Shown: positions 33,934 to 43,249, counted from the first letter of the stretch. The stretch is DNA of 54,428 nucleotides from Hyphomicrobiales bacterium (GCA_017305835.1 JAFKJY010000066.1:1-54428), one strand, 5' to 3'. Program-made: numbers and translations. Notes: generated by a model from the sequence alone, not told the origin.

Positions 33934-34038
33934 CGGGGCAGCAAAGCAGCGGGGCGGGGCGGAGGCAAGCCTCGACGGCCGGCGCATCGCAGCAAATCCT
34001 GCTTGCCGGAAGCGCCATTCTCTTCTAAGGAAATCGCC

Positions 34039-34083
34039 ATGCAAATGCGTTCGTCCAACACCGCGTGGTGGTGGGGCTGCTAG
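34039..34083 (+). CDS. trpL: trp leader peptide
   Basis: A 14-codon ORF reading MQMRSSNTAWWWGC, with three consecutive Trp codons. AAGGAA lies 6 nt before the ATG. It is 174 bp before trpE(G) and is followed by a terminator hairpin (34119-34155). This is the standard layout of ribosome-mediated attenuation: scarce Trp-tRNA stalls the ribosome at WWW and lets an antiterminator form. In Sinorhizobium meliloti the equivalent peptide and the released leader RNA also act in trans; whether that holds here is unknown. Confidence 0.93.
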   Translation: MQMRSSNTAWWWGC

Positions 34084-34118
34084 AGCGGCCTGACGAAGCG
34101 CGTGCGCGTGAACGGAAG

Positions 34119-34155
34119 ATGGCCGCAACGGGAATCCGGGCGGCCATTTGCTTTT
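34119..34155 (+). terminator. trp attenuator
   Basis: ATGGCCGC (34119-34126) pairs with GCGGCCAT (34140-34147) across a 13-nt loop, followed by TTGCTTTT. It lies 35 bp after the trpL stop. Under tryptophan plenty it should stop transcription before trpE(G). Confidence 0.85.
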
Positions 34156-34184
34156 CCAGCCTTCCCGGACCCGGCACTTTGATC

Positions 34185-34234
34185 GAGCATCGGACTGATC
34201 CGAAAACCGGATTCCACTTTTCGGTCCGATGCTC
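34185..34234. repeat. Palindrome in trpE(G) leader
   Basis: GAGCATCGGA (34185-34194) pairs with TCCGATGCTC (34225-34234), with an inner CCGAAAA/TTTTCGG stem. The sequence resembles a common rhizobial intergenic palindrome. It ends 23 bp before the trpE(G) start and could affect the mRNA 5' region. Confidence 0.75.
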
Positions 34235-34257
34235 CAGGGAAGGAACGGAGAGGTTGA

Positions 34258-36447
34258 ATGTCGGTTGAACAATTGCAGGGCGGCGCGGAGCGTTTCGTCA
34301 CCGCGGGCGGGATCGCGATCACGCGGCAGAGGCACGAGGTGGCCTATGCCGGGGCGATCGAGAGCTACATCGACGCGCTGGACTCCCGGCGCGGCTGCGT
34401 CTTCTCCTCCAACTACGAATATCCGGGCCGCTACACGCGCTGGGACACGGCGATGGTCGACCCGCCGCTGGCGATCAGCGCGCGCGGCCGCTCGATGCGC
34501 ATCGAGGCGCTGAACCGGCGCGGCGAGGCGCTGCTGCCGGCCATGCGCAAGGCGGTCGCAGCCCTTGCGGACGTCTCGGTGACTAGGGTCGGGCCGAAGC
34601 TCGTCGCGCTGGAGGTCGCCCAGCCGGGCCGCGTCTTCGCCGAGGAGGAGCGCTCGCGCGTGCCGACCGTGTTCACCGTGCTGCGCGCGCTGGTGGACCT
34701 GTTCCGCACCTCGGACGACGCCAATCTCGGCTTCTACGGCGCCTTCGGCTACGACCTCGCCTTCCAGTTCGACCATGTCGCGCAGAAGCTGACGCGCGCC
34801 GAAAGCCAGCGCGACCTCGTGCTCTATCTGCCCGACGAGGTACTGGTGGTCGACCACTATTCGGCCAAGGCCTGGACCGACCGCTACGACTATGCCGGCG
34901 ACGGCTTCTCCACCGAGGGCCTGCCGCGCGAGACGAAGGCCGAGCCGTTCCGGCAGGCCGACCGCATCCCGCCGCGCAGCGACCACGAGCCGGGCGAGTA
35001 TGCGAAGCTGGTCGAGACGGCGAAGGAAAGCTTCCGCCGCGGCGACCTGTTCGAAGTGGTGCCGGGGCAGATGTTCTTCGAGCGCTGCGAGACGAAGCCC
35101 TCCGACATCAGCCGGCGGCTGAAGACGATCAACCCGTCGCCCTATTCCTTCTTCATCAATCTGGGCGAGGGCGAGTATCTGGTCGGCGCCTCGCCGGAGA
35201 TGTTCGTGCGGGTGTCGGGCCGGCGCGTCGAGACCTGCCCGATCTCGGGCACGATCCGGCGCGGCGACGACGCGATTTCGGACAGCGAGCAGATCCTCAA
35301 GCTGCTCAACTCCAAGAAGGACGAGAGCGAGCTCACCATGTGCTCGGACGTCGACCGCAACGACAAGAGCCGCATCTGCGAGCCGGGCTCGGTGCGCGTC
35401 ATCGGCCGGCGCCAGATCGAGATGTATTCGCGGCTGATCCACACGGTCGACCACATCGAGGGCCGGCTGCGCGAGGGCATGGACGCGTTCGACGCGTTCC
35501 TGTCGCACGCCTGGGCCGTCACCGTCACCGGCGCGCCGAAGCTGTGGGCGATGCGCTTCATCGAGAACCACGAGAAGAGCCCGCGCGCCTGGTATGGCGG
35601 CGCGATCGGCATGGTGCATTTCAACGGCGACATGAACACCGGGCTGACGCTGCGCACCATCCGCATCAAGGACGGCATCGCCGAGGTGCGGGCCGGCGCG
35701 ACGCTGCTCTACGATTCCGACCCGGCCGAGGAGGAGGCCGAGACCGAGCTCAAGGCGTCTGCCATGCTCTCGGCGATCCGCGAGGCGGGCGCGAAGAACG
35801 CCGGCGACGCCGAGCGGCTGACGGCGCGGGTGGGCGAGGGGCTGTCGATCCTGCTGGTCGACCACGAGGACAGCTTCGTCCACACCCTTGCCAACTATTT
35901 CCGCCAGACCGGCGCGAAGGTCTCGACCGTGCGCACGCCGGTGCCCGACGAGGCATTCGACCGGCTGAAGCCCGACCTCGTCGTGCTGTCGCCCGGGCCG
36001 GGCATGCCGAAGGACTTCGACTGCAAGGCGACCATCGACAAGGCGCGGGCGCGCGCTCTGCCGATCTTCGGCGTCTGCCTCGGCCTGCAGGCGCTGGCGG
36101 AAGCCTATGGCGGCGAGCTCCGGCAGCTTCAGGAGCCGATGCACGGCAAGCCGTCGCGCATCCGCGTCAACAAGCAGGGCATCGTCTTCTCCGGCCTGCC
36201 GAAGGAGGTGACGGTCGGGCGCTACCACTCGATCTTCGCCGACCCGGTGCGGCTGCCGGCCGACTTCGTCGTCACAGCCGAGACCGAGGACGGCGTCGTC
36301 ATGGCCTTCGAGCACAGGAACGAGCCGGTGGCGGCCGTGCAATTCCACCCCGAATCGATCATGACGCTGGGCCAGAACGCGGGCATGCGGATGATCGAGA
36401 ACGTCGTGGCGCACCTGCCGCGCAAGGCGAAGGTGAAGGCGGCATAG
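34258..36447 (+). CDS. trpE(G): Anthranilate synthase, fused TrpE-TrpG
   Basis: A 729-aa fusion of the aminase subunit (TrpE, about 1-515) and the glutamine amidotransferase (TrpG, about 530-729). Together they turn chorismate and glutamine into anthranilate, the first step to tryptophan. TrpE chorismate-binding segments include [36 protein letters not shown] and the VTGAPK region. The TrpG triad is C607 (GVCLGLQ), H697 and E699 (FHPES). The fusion is typical of rhizobia. Regulation is by the trpL attenuator upstream. Confidence 0.97.
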   Translation: MSVEQLQGGAERFVTAGGIAITRQRHEVAYAGAIESYIDALDSRRGCVFSSNYEYPGRYTRWDTAMVDPPLAISARGRSMRIEALNRRGEALLPAMRKAVAALADVSVTRVGPKLVALEVAQPGRVFAEEERSRVPTVFTVLRALVDLFRTSDDANLGFYGAFGYDLAFQFDHVAQKLTRAESQRDLVLYLPDEVLVVDHYSAKAWTDRYDYAGDGFSTEGLPRETKAEPFRQADRIPPRSDHEPGEYAKLVETAKESFRRGDLFEVVPGQMFFERCETKPSDISRRLKTINPSPYSFFINLGEGEYLVGASPEMFVRVSGRRVETCPISGTIRRGDDAISDSEQILKLLNSKKDESELTMCSDVDRNDKSRICEPGSVRVIGRRQIEMYSRLIHTVDHIEGRLREGMDAFDAFLSHAWAVTVTGAPKLWAMRFIENHEKSPRAWYGGAIGMVHFNGDMNTGLTLRTIRIKDGIAEVRAGATLLYDSDPAEEEAETELKASAMLSAIREAGAKNAGDAERLTARVGEGLSILLVDHEDSFVHTLANYFRQTGAKVSTVRTPVPDEAFDRLKPDLVVLSPGPGMPKDFDCKATIDKARARALPIFGVCLGLQALAEAYGGELRQLQEPMHGKPSRIRVNKQGIVFSGLPKEVTVGRYHSIFADPVRLPADFVVTAETEDGVVMAFEHRNEPVAAVQFHPESIMTLGQNAGMRMIENVVAHLPRKAKVKAA

Positions 36448-36476
36448 CCAGATCGATGGACTCGTTGCCCTACGTT

Positions 36477-36633
36477 GCCCCCCTCTGTCCTGCCGGACAT
36501 CTCCCCCACAAGGGGGGAGATTGGCCGTCATTTCGGCCTTCGCCAATCTCCGGCGTGGCAGGAGGTAGCGAGAGGAGGCGGCCAGCCGATCTCCCCCCGT
36601 GTGGGGGAGATGTCCGGCAGGACAGAGGGGGGC
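36477..36633. repeat. Intergenic palindrome, 45-bp arms
   Basis: Arms 36477-36521 and 36589-36633 are reverse complements with one mismatch and carry CTGCCGGACATCTCCCCCAC. The loop is 67 bp. A half copy of the arm with two differences lies at 17644-17688. The element fills most of the gap between trpE(G) and the CDF gene. Confidence 0.92.
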
Positions 36634-36667
36634 GCGACGGAATGCGATCTTTCCGGAAGGCCCGCCC

Positions 36668-37576
36668 ATGACCGCCAAGGAGAAGATCCGCCGCATCGCG
36701 GCATGGTCGATCGTGGTGGCGTTCGCCGTGATGGGGCTGAAGTTCGTCGCCTGGTGGCTGACGGGCTCGGTGGCGCTCTATTCGGACGCGCTCGAATCGA
36801 TCGTCAACGTGATCGCGGCGGCCGCCGCCTTCTGGGCGATCAGCGTCAGCCACAAGCCGGCCGACCTCGACCACCAGTACGGCCACCACAAGGCGGAGTA
36901 TTTCTCGGCCGTGCTGGAGGGCGTGCTGATCGTCGTGGCCGCGCTGCTGATCCTCGCCGAGGTGTGGCGGGTCTGGCAGCAGCCGCACGTGCTCGACGCG
37001 CCGTGGCAAGGGCTCGGCGTCAACGCGATCGCGGCCGCCGCCAACGGCCTGTGGGCGTGGCTGCTCATCCGCCAGGGCAGGGCCAACAAGTCGCCGGCGC
37101 TGGTGGCCGACGGCCGCCACATCATGACCGACGTCGTCACTTCGGTGGGCGTGCTGGCCGGCCTCGTTGCCGCGGTCGCCACCGGCATCTCGTTCCTCGA
37201 CCCGCTGCTTGCCGTGCTCGTCGCGCTCAACATCCTGTGGCAGGGCTGGAAGGTGATCGGCTCCTCGCTCGACGGCCTGATGGACCGGGCCGTCGACCTC
37301 GAGGAGCACATGCGCATCCGCGATATCATCTCGGTCAACTCGAAGGGCGCGATCGAGGTGCACGACCTGAAGACGCGCATCGCCGGCCGCGCCACCTTCA
37401 TCGAGTTCCACCTCGTGGTCGACGCGGCCATGTCGGTGGCCGACAGCCACGTCATCTGCGACCGCATCGAGGAGGCGCTGAAGGCGGAGATCCCCTCGGT
37501 GCGGGTCATCATCCACGTCGAGCCGGACGACGAGGCGAAGCTGCCGGCCGGCTCGACCGCCGTGCCCTTCGCGTGA
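36668..37576 (+). CDS. Cation diffusion facilitator transporter
   Basis: A 302-aa CDF protein with six predicted transmembrane helices and a C-terminal cytoplasmic metallochaperone-like domain (about 210-295, ending VIIHVEPDDEAKL). The transport-site motif in helix 5 is HxxxD (ADGRHIMTDVV). In helix 2 the usual DxxxD appears as D-A-L-E-S (YSDALESIVN), so one canonical Asp is replaced by Ser and metal choice (Zn, Fe, Mn or Co) cannot be read off. The ATG at 36668 follows GGAAGG. Confidence 0.92.
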   Translation: MTAKEKIRRIAAWSIVVAFAVMGLKFVAWWLTGSVALYSDALESIVNVIAAAAAFWAISVSHKPADLDHQYGHHKAEYFSAVLEGVLIVVAALLILAEVWRVWQQPHVLDAPWQGLGVNAIAAAANGLWAWLLIRQGRANKSPALVADGRHIMTDVVTSVGVLAGLVAAVATGISFLDPLLAVLVALNILWQGWKVIGSSLDGLMDRAVDLEEHMRIRDIISVNSKGAIEVHDLKTRIAGRATFIEFHLVVDAAMSVADSHVICDRIEEALKAEIPSVRVIIHVEPDDEAKLPAGSTAVPFA

Positions 37577-37667
37577 GGCGTTCCCCGGCCGAGCCATGCG
37601 CCGGGCCGTGCCCGTCTGCATGGCTTGCGGCTTCCAGTTCCGGCGCATGCCTGATAGGCCGGGCGGC

Positions 37668-38759
37668 ATGACGTCGCCCCTCGAACCGCAACCCGCGCCC
37701 GGCAGGCTCGCCGGCGCGCCGCCCGCGCCGCAATGGGCGCTGCTCGCCGTGCTGTCGCTGCTGCTCGCCAGCGGGCTGCAGGCGGCCGGCTTTCCCGGCG
37801 CGCTGCTGATCGGACCGATGCTGGCCGGCGTCATCATGGGCGGGCTGGGCACGACGGTGCGGCTGCCTCAGAAGGCCTTCTCCTGGGCGCAGACGATCGT
37901 CGGCTGCATGATCGCCAATTCGCTGTCGCCGGGGCTGTTCCCCGCCTTCCTCGCGGACTGGCCGATGTTCCTCGGCGTCACGGTGGCGACCTTGCTGGCC
38001 AGCAGCCTGCTCGGCTGGCTGATCAGCCGCTGGCGCATCCTGCCGGGCACCGTCGGCGTGTGGGGGTCGGCGCCGGGCGCGTCCTCCGCCATGGTGCTGA
38101 TGGCCGGCTCCTTCGGCGCCGACCAGCGGCTCGTGGCCTTCATGCAGTATCTCAGGGTGGTGATCGTCACCGGCGTCGCGGCGGCCATCGCGCACTGGTG
38201 GGTGGGCGCGAGCGGCGCGGCGCTGCCGCCGGTCGTCTGGTTCCCGCCGGTCGATCCCGTCGCGCTGGCCTCGACATTCGCGGTGGCGATCGCCGGCGCG
38301 CTCGCGGCGCGCGCCATCCGCCTGCCGACGCCCTATTTCCTCGGGCCGATGATCCTCGGCGTGGCGCTGCGCTTCTCCGGGCTCGTCGAGTTCCAGCTTC
38401 CGCCGTGGCTGCTCGCCGCCAGCTACGCGCTGATCGGCTGGGCGATCGGCCTGCGCTTCACGCGCCAGACGATCCTGGCCGTCCGCCGCGCGCTGCCGCA
38501 GGTGACGCTGTCGATCTTCGCGCTGATCCTGTTCTGCGGCGCGCTGGGGGCGCTGCTGTGGGCCTTCGCCGGAGTCGACCCGCTGACGGCCTACCTCGCC
38601 ACCAGCCCCGGCGGCATGGACGCGGTCGCCATCATCGCGGCCGCCTCGCACAATGTCGACATCTCCTTCATCATGGTCATGCAGATGATGCGCTTCATCA
38701 TCGTGCTGCTGTTCGGGCCGATGCTGGCGCGGCTGGTGGCCGGCTGGGTGAAGCCGTGA
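37668..38759 (+). CDS. AbrB-family membrane protein
   Basis: A 363-aa protein with about ten hydrophobic helices arranged as two similar halves. Each half has a GxLxGP-like motif (GALLIGPMLAGV; PYFLGPMILGV) and a PGG/PGA loop (GSAPGASSAMVLMA; TSPGGMDAVAIIAA). This is the AbrB (ammonia monooxygenase-like) membrane family, unrelated to the AbrB transcription factor. The substrate is unknown. Start uncertain: 37668 chosen, upstream in-frame ATG codons at 37617 and 37647 exist. Confidence 0.85.
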   Translation: MTSPLEPQPAPGRLAGAPPAPQWALLAVLSLLLASGLQAAGFPGALLIGPMLAGVIMGGLGTTVRLPQKAFSWAQTIVGCMIANSLSPGLFPAFLADWPMFLGVTVATLLASSLLGWLISRWRILPGTVGVWGSAPGASSAMVLMAGSFGADQRLVAFMQYLRVVIVTGVAAAIAHWWVGASGAALPPVVWFPPVDPVALASTFAVAIAGALAARAIRLPTPYFLGPMILGVALRFSGLVEFQLPPWLLAASYALIGWAIGLRFTRQTILAVRRALPQVTLSIFALILFCGALGALLWAFAGVDPLTAYLATSPGGMDAVAIIAAASHNVDISFIMVMQMMRFIIVLLFGPMLARLVAGWVKP

Positions 38760-38808
38760 GGCGCGGCCGCGCTTGCCACCCGCGGCCCGCTTGTGTATGA
38801 GAACGCCC

Positions 38809-38922
38809 ATGTTCACGCAGCGCGGCACGTCCAGCAGGCACGCCTTCACCGGCGAGACCTTGCGCGCGCTGCGCTCCGCGCTGCTCCTTCTCGGCCTTAG
38901 CGGCGACCGCCGGGCTCGCTGA
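38809..38922 (+). CDS. leuL: leu leader peptide
   Basis: A 37-codon ORF beginning MFTQRGTSSRHAFTGETLRA and ending LRSALLLLGLSGDRRAR. It has seven Leu codons, four of them consecutive. It is too short for routine gene finders. The mutually exclusive hairpins that follow and leuA 122 bp downstream make it a leucine-sensing attenuator leader. Stalling at the LLLL run would free the antiterminator segment. Leader peptides of this kind are known for branched-chain amino-acid genes in proteobacteria; this one is read from sequence only. Confidence 0.85.
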   Translation: MFTQRGTSSRHAFTGETLRALRSALLLLGLSGDRRAR

Positions 38923-38967
38923 AGGAGCGTCCGGCGGTCGATGTGGCCGACCGGGCCTTCGCTCCTT
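38904..38967 (+). terminator. leuA attenuator with alternative hairpins
   Basis: Antiterminator: CGACCGCCGG (38904-38913) pairs perfectly with CCGGCGGTCG (38931-38940). Terminator: AAGGAGCG (38922-38929) with CGCTCCTT (38960-38967), plus inner CGGTCG (38935-38940) with CGACCG (38948-38953). The two structures share 38931-38940 and cannot coexist. The antiterminator's left strand lies within the last codons of leuL. A long U-run is missing. Confidence 0.75.
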
Positions 38968-39043
38968 GCACATCCAATCATTCCAGATGCGAATGCGCCG
39001 GCAGCGGGCGGCTTGAGCCGCATGCGGCGCGGGAGAAGCGACG

Positions 39044-40762
39044 ATGAACGAGAAGGCGAACATCGCTGAGGCGGCGCCCGTCAAGGGCATGCCGCAGGCG
39101 AGCCGCAAGTACGAACCCTATCCGACCGTGGGGCTGAGGGACCGGACCTGGCCCGACAAGGTGATCGACCATGCGCCGATCTGGTGCTCGGTCGACCTGC
39201 GCGACGGCAACCAGGCGCTCATCGACCCGATGGGCCACGAGCGCAAGGCGCGCATGTTCAAGCTGCTGCTCGACATGGGCTTCAAGGAAATCGAGATCGG
39301 CTTCCCGTCGGCCTCGCAGACCGATTTCGACTTCGCCCGCTGGGCGATCACGGAGGGCGGCGTGCCGTCCGACGTGTCGCTGCAGGTGCTGGTGCAGTGC
39401 AGGCCCGAGCTGATCGCGCGCACCTTCGAGGCGCTGGAGGGCGCCAACCGGCCGATCGTGCACTTCTACAACTCGACCAGCGAATTGCAGCGGCGCGTCG
39501 TGTTCGAGAAGGACGTCGGCGGCATCAAGCGGATCGCCACCGACGCGGCCAAGATGATCACCGACATGGCGGCGAAGGCGGGCGGCGGCTACCGCTTCGA
39601 ATATTCGCCGGAGAGCTTCACCGGCACCGAGCTGGAGGTGGCGCTGGAGATCTGCAATGCGGTCGCCGAGATCGTGAAGCCGACGGCGGACAACAAGCTC
39701 ATCGTCAACCTGCCGTCGACGGTCGAGATGTCGACGCCGAACGTCTATGCCGACCGCATCGAGTGGATGTGCCGCCACCTCGACAACCGCGACAACCTGA
39801 CCATCTCGCTGCATCCGCACAACGACCGCGGCACCGGGGTCGCCACCACCGAGCTCGGGCTGATGGCCGGCGCCGACCGCGTCGAGGGCACGCTGCTGGG
39901 CAATGGCGAGCGCACCGGCAATGTCGACATCGTCAACCTGGCGCTCAACATGTACACGCAGGGCGTCGACCCGAGGCTCGACTGCTCCGACCTGCCGCGC
40001 ATCCGCGACGTGTTCGAATATTCCAACCAGCTCAAGGTGCCGGAGCGCCACCCTTACGTCGGCGAGCTGGTCTACACGGCCTTCTCGGGCTCGCACCAGG
40101 ACGCCATCAACAAGGGCATGAAGGCGATCCGCAAGGCCAACAAGCCGCAGTGGGAGGTGCCTTACCTGCCGATCGACCCGAAGGACGTCGGCCGCACCTA
40201 CGAGGCGATCATCCGCATCAACTCGCAGTCGGGCAAGGGCGGCATCGCCTATGTGCTTCAGGCCGACTACGGGCTCAACCTGCCGCGCAACCTGCAGATC
40301 GAGTTCAGCCAGGACATCCAGGCGATCACCGACGCGGAGGGCAAGGAGGTGCCGGCCCAGCGCATCTACGAGCGCTTCCTGACGGCCTATGTCGACCAGC
40401 CCAAGGGGCGGCTGAAGTTCGCCGACCACCACAGCTATCCCGACCCGGGGCAGAAGGGGCGGCGCATCGTCGAGGCGACGATCCTCGACGGCGGCAGGGA
40501 GGTGAAGATCACCGGCAGCGGCACCGGGCCGATCGACGCCTTCGTCGACGCGCTGTCGCGCCACATCGGCATCCCGCTGTCGGTGCTCGACTATTCGGAG
40601 CATTCCATGCAGCGCGGCTCCAACGCGGCGGCCATCTGCTACATGGAGGTGGAGCATCCCGGCGGCCGCATCTTCGGCGCCGGCATCAACACCAACATCT
40701 CGGCGGCCTCGCTGGAGGCGATCGTGTCGGCGGCGAACCGCATCCTCGCGAAGAGGAAGTGA
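39044..40762 (+). CDS. leuA: 2-Isopropylmalate synthase
   Basis: A 572-aa enzyme that condenses acetyl-CoA with 2-oxoisovalerate, the committed step of leucine synthesis. The TIM barrel carries the DLRDGNQALIDPM metal-site opening and SLHPHNDRGTGVA, followed by the C-terminal regulatory domain where leucine binds for feedback inhibition. Length and the PDLRDGNQAL form mark the longer LeuA2-type class. It is preceded by a leucine-rich leader peptide and attenuator. Confidence 0.97.
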   Translation: MNEKANIAEAAPVKGMPQASRKYEPYPTVGLRDRTWPDKVIDHAPIWCSVDLRDGNQALIDPMGHERKARMFKLLLDMGFKEIEIGFPSASQTDFDFARWAITEGGVPSDVSLQVLVQCRPELIARTFEALEGANRPIVHFYNSTSELQRRVVFEKDVGGIKRIATDAAKMITDMAAKAGGGYRFEYSPESFTGTELEVALEICNAVAEIVKPTADNKLIVNLPSTVEMSTPNVYADRIEWMCRHLDNRDNLTISLHPHNDRGTGVATTELGLMAGADRVEGTLLGNGERTGNVDIVNLALNMYTQGVDPRLDCSDLPRIRDVFEYSNQLKVPERHPYVGELVYTAFSGSHQDAINKGMKAIRKANKPQWEVPYLPIDPKDVGRTYEAIIRINSQSGKGGIAYVLQADYGLNLPRNLQIEFSQDIQAITDAEGKEVPAQRIYERFLTAYVDQPKGRLKFADHHSYPDPGQKGRRIVEATILDGGREVKITGSGTGPIDAFVDALSRHIGIPLSVLDYSEHSMQRGSNAAAICYMEVEHPGGRIFGAGINTNISAASLEAIVSAANRILAKRK

Positions 40763-40771
40763 AGGGGGCGT

Positions 40772-40943
40772 TCCCTCCCCCTCGAGGGGAGGGTGGCCGG
40801 GCGCAGCCCGGTCGGGTGGGGTCGCCCGATGCCGGACGCCCACATCCTTCTTTCCAGCGTGGGGAAATAGGGGTGTCGGCGCGTGGTCGCACGGACCCCA
40901 CCCGCCTCGCTTCGCTCGGCACCCTCCCCTCAAGGGGGAGGGA
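40772..40943. repeat. Intergenic palindrome
   Basis: Arms 40772-40823 and 40894-40943 pair along most of their length (TCCCTCCCCCTNGAGGGGAGGG and GGGTGGGGTC blocks). It fills the gap between leuA and the next gene and ends 7 bp before a CtrA-type box. Confidence 0.85.
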
Positions 40944-40950
40944 AAGCGCG

Positions 40951-40965
40951 TTAACCATACATAAA
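40951..40965. promoter_or_regulatory. CtrA-type box
   Basis: TTAA-N7-TAAA at 40951-40965 (TTAACCAT start) differs from the consensus by one base. A second TTAACCAT occurs at 41009-41016. Both precede the gene starting at 41042. Confidence 0.5.
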
Positions 40966-41041
40966 ACCGCCGCATGGCGCGGCTAGCGGGCTTCGTGGTA
41001 GCCTTTCATTAACCATAATTCCGGCCCGGAGCCCGAATGCC

Positions 41042-41659
41042 ATGAGCGAAGCCCCCGAATCCGCGCCCGTCGAGACCAATGTCCGCCGGCTGGCCGACGC
41101 CGTGCGCGAGGTGAAGAACGCGCTCGCCGACCGCGACGACGTCGTGGTCGAGCTGCGCGAGGCGGAGCGCACGCGCCTCGAACTGCTGGCGCAGGAGCTG
41201 GAGGGCGTGGCGGCCGACGCGCCGGCAGAGCATCCCGGCTTCGACCTCGCCGTCTCGTCGGGCGCACAGCCGCGCTACTGGGTGGATGCCGTCGCCCATG
41301 TCGCGATGGGCCGCGACCGCCGCACCTACCGCTTCGTCCGCGACACGCGGCTGGGGCGCGTCGTGCTGGCCGAGTCGACCGATATGAAGGCGGTGGCCGA
41401 CGCGGTGACGCGCTACGTGGCCGAGCGCATCGTCGAGCGCCAGCAGGCGCTGGAGACCGGGTCGACCGGCTTCATCGAAGCGCGGCCGGCCGCTGCCGAG
41501 CCGGCGCAGGCGGCCGCGCGCCCCGCTGCGGCGCGGCGGCCGGGCGACGCGCTCTCCTCGCTCGCCTTCATGGTGCTCGGCGTGCTGGTCGGCATCGCGG
41601 TGACGCTCGCCGTGCTGCGCGACAGGGTGCCGGAGCTGACCAATCTTTTCCAAGGCTGA
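41042..41659 (+). CDS. C-terminally anchored protein, unknown function
   Basis: A 205-aa protein. A helical N-terminus (residues 1-70, RRLADAVREVKNALADRDDVV) is followed by an alpha/beta middle part, an Ala/Pro-rich linker (about 145-170) and one C-terminal transmembrane helix (LAFMVLGVLVGIAVTLAVL). It would face the cytoplasm, tail-anchored in the inner membrane. I do not recognise a named family. Two TTAACCAT motifs upstream suggest CtrA control. It converges on the metallophosphoesterase gene with 9 bp between. Confidence 0.72.
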   Translation: MSEAPESAPVETNVRRLADAVREVKNALADRDDVVVELREAERTRLELLAQELEGVAADAPAEHPGFDLAVSSGAQPRYWVDAVAHVAMGRDRRTYRFVRDTRLGRVVLAESTDMKAVADAVTRYVAERIVERQQALETGSTGFIEARPAAAEPAQAAARPAAARRPGDALSSLAFMVLGVLVGIAVTLAVLRDRVPELTNLFQG

Positions 41660-41668
41660 GGCCGTAGC

Positions 41669-42595
41669 TCAGGCGGCGGCGTCGCGCCGCTCCAGCGTGA
41701 ACTCCTCGCAGCCGATGTCGGCCATGTCGAGCGTCGGGCCGGTGATGCCGCGGCGGGTGAGCCGCACATGCCAGCCGTCGTTCCGCGGGGCGATCTCGAA
41801 ATAATTGTACTGCGCGGCCGGCCGCGCCGATCCCGTCGCTTGCCCGGCGGCGGCGACGCCGACGACCGGCACGCGCCCTTCCGGGCCCGCGATCCAGTGG
41901 GTGGTCGGCAGGTGGGTGTGGCCGTGCAGCACGAGCTCGGCGCCGTTCCTGCGGATCGACTGCTGGAAGCGGGTGATGCCGAACAGCCGCTTGTGGGTGG
42001 CGGTGGCGCCGCGCACCGGCGGGTGGTGGATCAGCACCACGCGGAACAGGCCTTCCTTGCCGGTTTCGGCGAGCAGCGCGTCCAGCCGGTCGGCCTGGTC
42101 GCCGCCGAAGGCGCCGCTCGCCATGAAGGGTGCGGTGGCGCGCGCCGAGGAGACGCCGATGATGGCGAGCGGCCCGCGCCGGCGCAGGAACGGAAACGAA
42201 TCGCGGTCGACCGGGCGGTCGAAGCCGTCGCCCGCCATCCAGCCGCCCCAGGCGCGGCAGGCCCTGTCGAGCGCGCCGGGCACGTAGGCGTCGTGGTTGC
42301 CCGGCACCAGCGAGACATCCTCGAAGGAGCCCAGCGCCTCCAGCCACATCCGCGCCATCTCGATCTCGCCGTCGAGCGCCAGATTGACGAGGTCGCCGGT
42401 GACGGCGATATGGTCGTGCGGCATGTGGCGCAGGTCGGCGATCAGCCTTTCGGCGATGCCGTCCTGCATGTGGTGGCGCCGGCTGCGGCGCCAGTTGATG
42501 TAGCCGGTGATGCGCTTGGAGGCGAGCTCGCGATAGCGTACCGCCGGCAGCGGCCCGAGATGGATGTCGGAGAAATGCGCCAGCCGGAACATCAT
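41669..42595 (-). CDS. Metallophosphoesterase
   Basis: A 308-aa calcineurin-like phosphoesterase with all metal-binding blocks: DIHLG (D10, H12), GDLVNLA, GNHDAY, an HHPP segment and HGHTHLP. It resembles cyclic-nucleotide or UDP-sugar phosphoesterases of the CpdA/LpxH-like superfamily, but the substrate cannot be fixed. The sequence ends in a predicted beta-rich extension rather than a membrane helix, so it is likely cytoplasmic. Confidence 0.92.
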   Translation of the reverse strand: MMFRLAHFSDIHLGPLPAVRYRELASKRITGYINWRRSRRHHMQDGIAERLIADLRHMPHDHIAVTGDLVNLALDGEIEMARMWLEALGSFEDVSLVPGNHDAYVPGALDRACRAWGGWMAGDGFDRPVDRDSFPFLRRRGPLAIIGVSSARATAPFMASGAFGGDQADRLDALLAETGKEGLFRVVLIHHPPVRGATATHKRLFGITRFQQSIRRNGAELVLHGHTHLPTTHWIAGPEGRVPVVGVAAAGQATGSARPAAQYNYFEIAPRNDGWHVRLTRRGITGPTLDMADIGCEEFTLERRDAAA

Positions 42596-42663
42596 CCCTT
42601 TCTAGGGCAGCGGCGCCGCCGTTGCCAAGCGCGCATTCGGCCTGCCCGCGGCGGAGGCCGGCC

Positions 42664-43164
42664 GTGAGCGGCGGGGCCGGGCGCGACCCGTTCGCCCAGA
42701 ACGGCTGGCCGGGGCTGCGGGCGCGGCTGTTCCACCTCTATTTCCTGATGCGGCGGCCGATGACGCTCGGCGTGCGCGGCCTCGTGCTCGACCGCGCGGC
42801 GGGCAGCGTCTTCCTCATCCGCCACACCTACGTGCCCGGCTGGCAGCTTCCCGGCGGCGGCGTCGAGCGCGGCGAGACATTCCGCGAGGCGCTGGAGCGC
42901 GAGCTGATGGAGGAGGGCAACATCAGGCTCACCGGCGAGCCGGAGCTGCGCTCGCTGCACCTCAACCAGGGCGCCAGCCGGCGCGACCACGTCGCCTTCT
43001 ACCTGATTACCGACTTCATTCAGGATGGGCCGAAGGCCTCGGACCGCGAGATCGCCGAATCGGGCTTCTTCCCGGTCGGGCGGCTGCCGGAGCTGACCAC
43101 GCCCGGCACGCGCCGCCGCGTGGACGAAGCGGTGAACGGCGCGGTGCCGTCACCCAACTGGTAA
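42664..43164 (+). CDS. NUDIX hydrolase
   Basis: A 166-aa protein with a Nudix box reading GGGVERGETFREALERELMEEG (G-x5-E-x7-RE-x2-EE-x-G, with Leu in place of U-type residues). These enzymes hydrolyse nucleoside diphosphates linked to another group; the substrate is unknown. The start is a GTG at 42664 with GGAGG 6 nt upstream; the frame is open further but has no other good start. Confidence 0.88.
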   Translation: MSGGAGRDPFAQNGWPGLRARLFHLYFLMRRPMTLGVRGLVLDRAAGSVFLIRHTYVPGWQLPGGGVERGETFREALERELMEEGNIRLTGEPELRSLHLNQGASRRDHVAFYLITDFIQDGPKASDREIAESGFFPVGRLPELTTPGTRRRVDEAVNGAVPSPNW

Positions 43165-43249
43165 CAGAAAGTTACCATCAATTAACATTTCGTGCCCAAT
43201 CTTGGCCGTGATTGCCTGTTCCCCTTCGCGGGAAAGGGAGAAGACTGCG

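Noticed and set aside
33934..36696. A minus-strand open frame of about 1000 codons antisense to trpE(G)
   Set aside because: Only its last 102 codons (33625-33933) look like a gene. The rest is low-complexity Arg/Ala/Gln sequence opposite a clear enzyme gene, as expected from high-GC codon bias.
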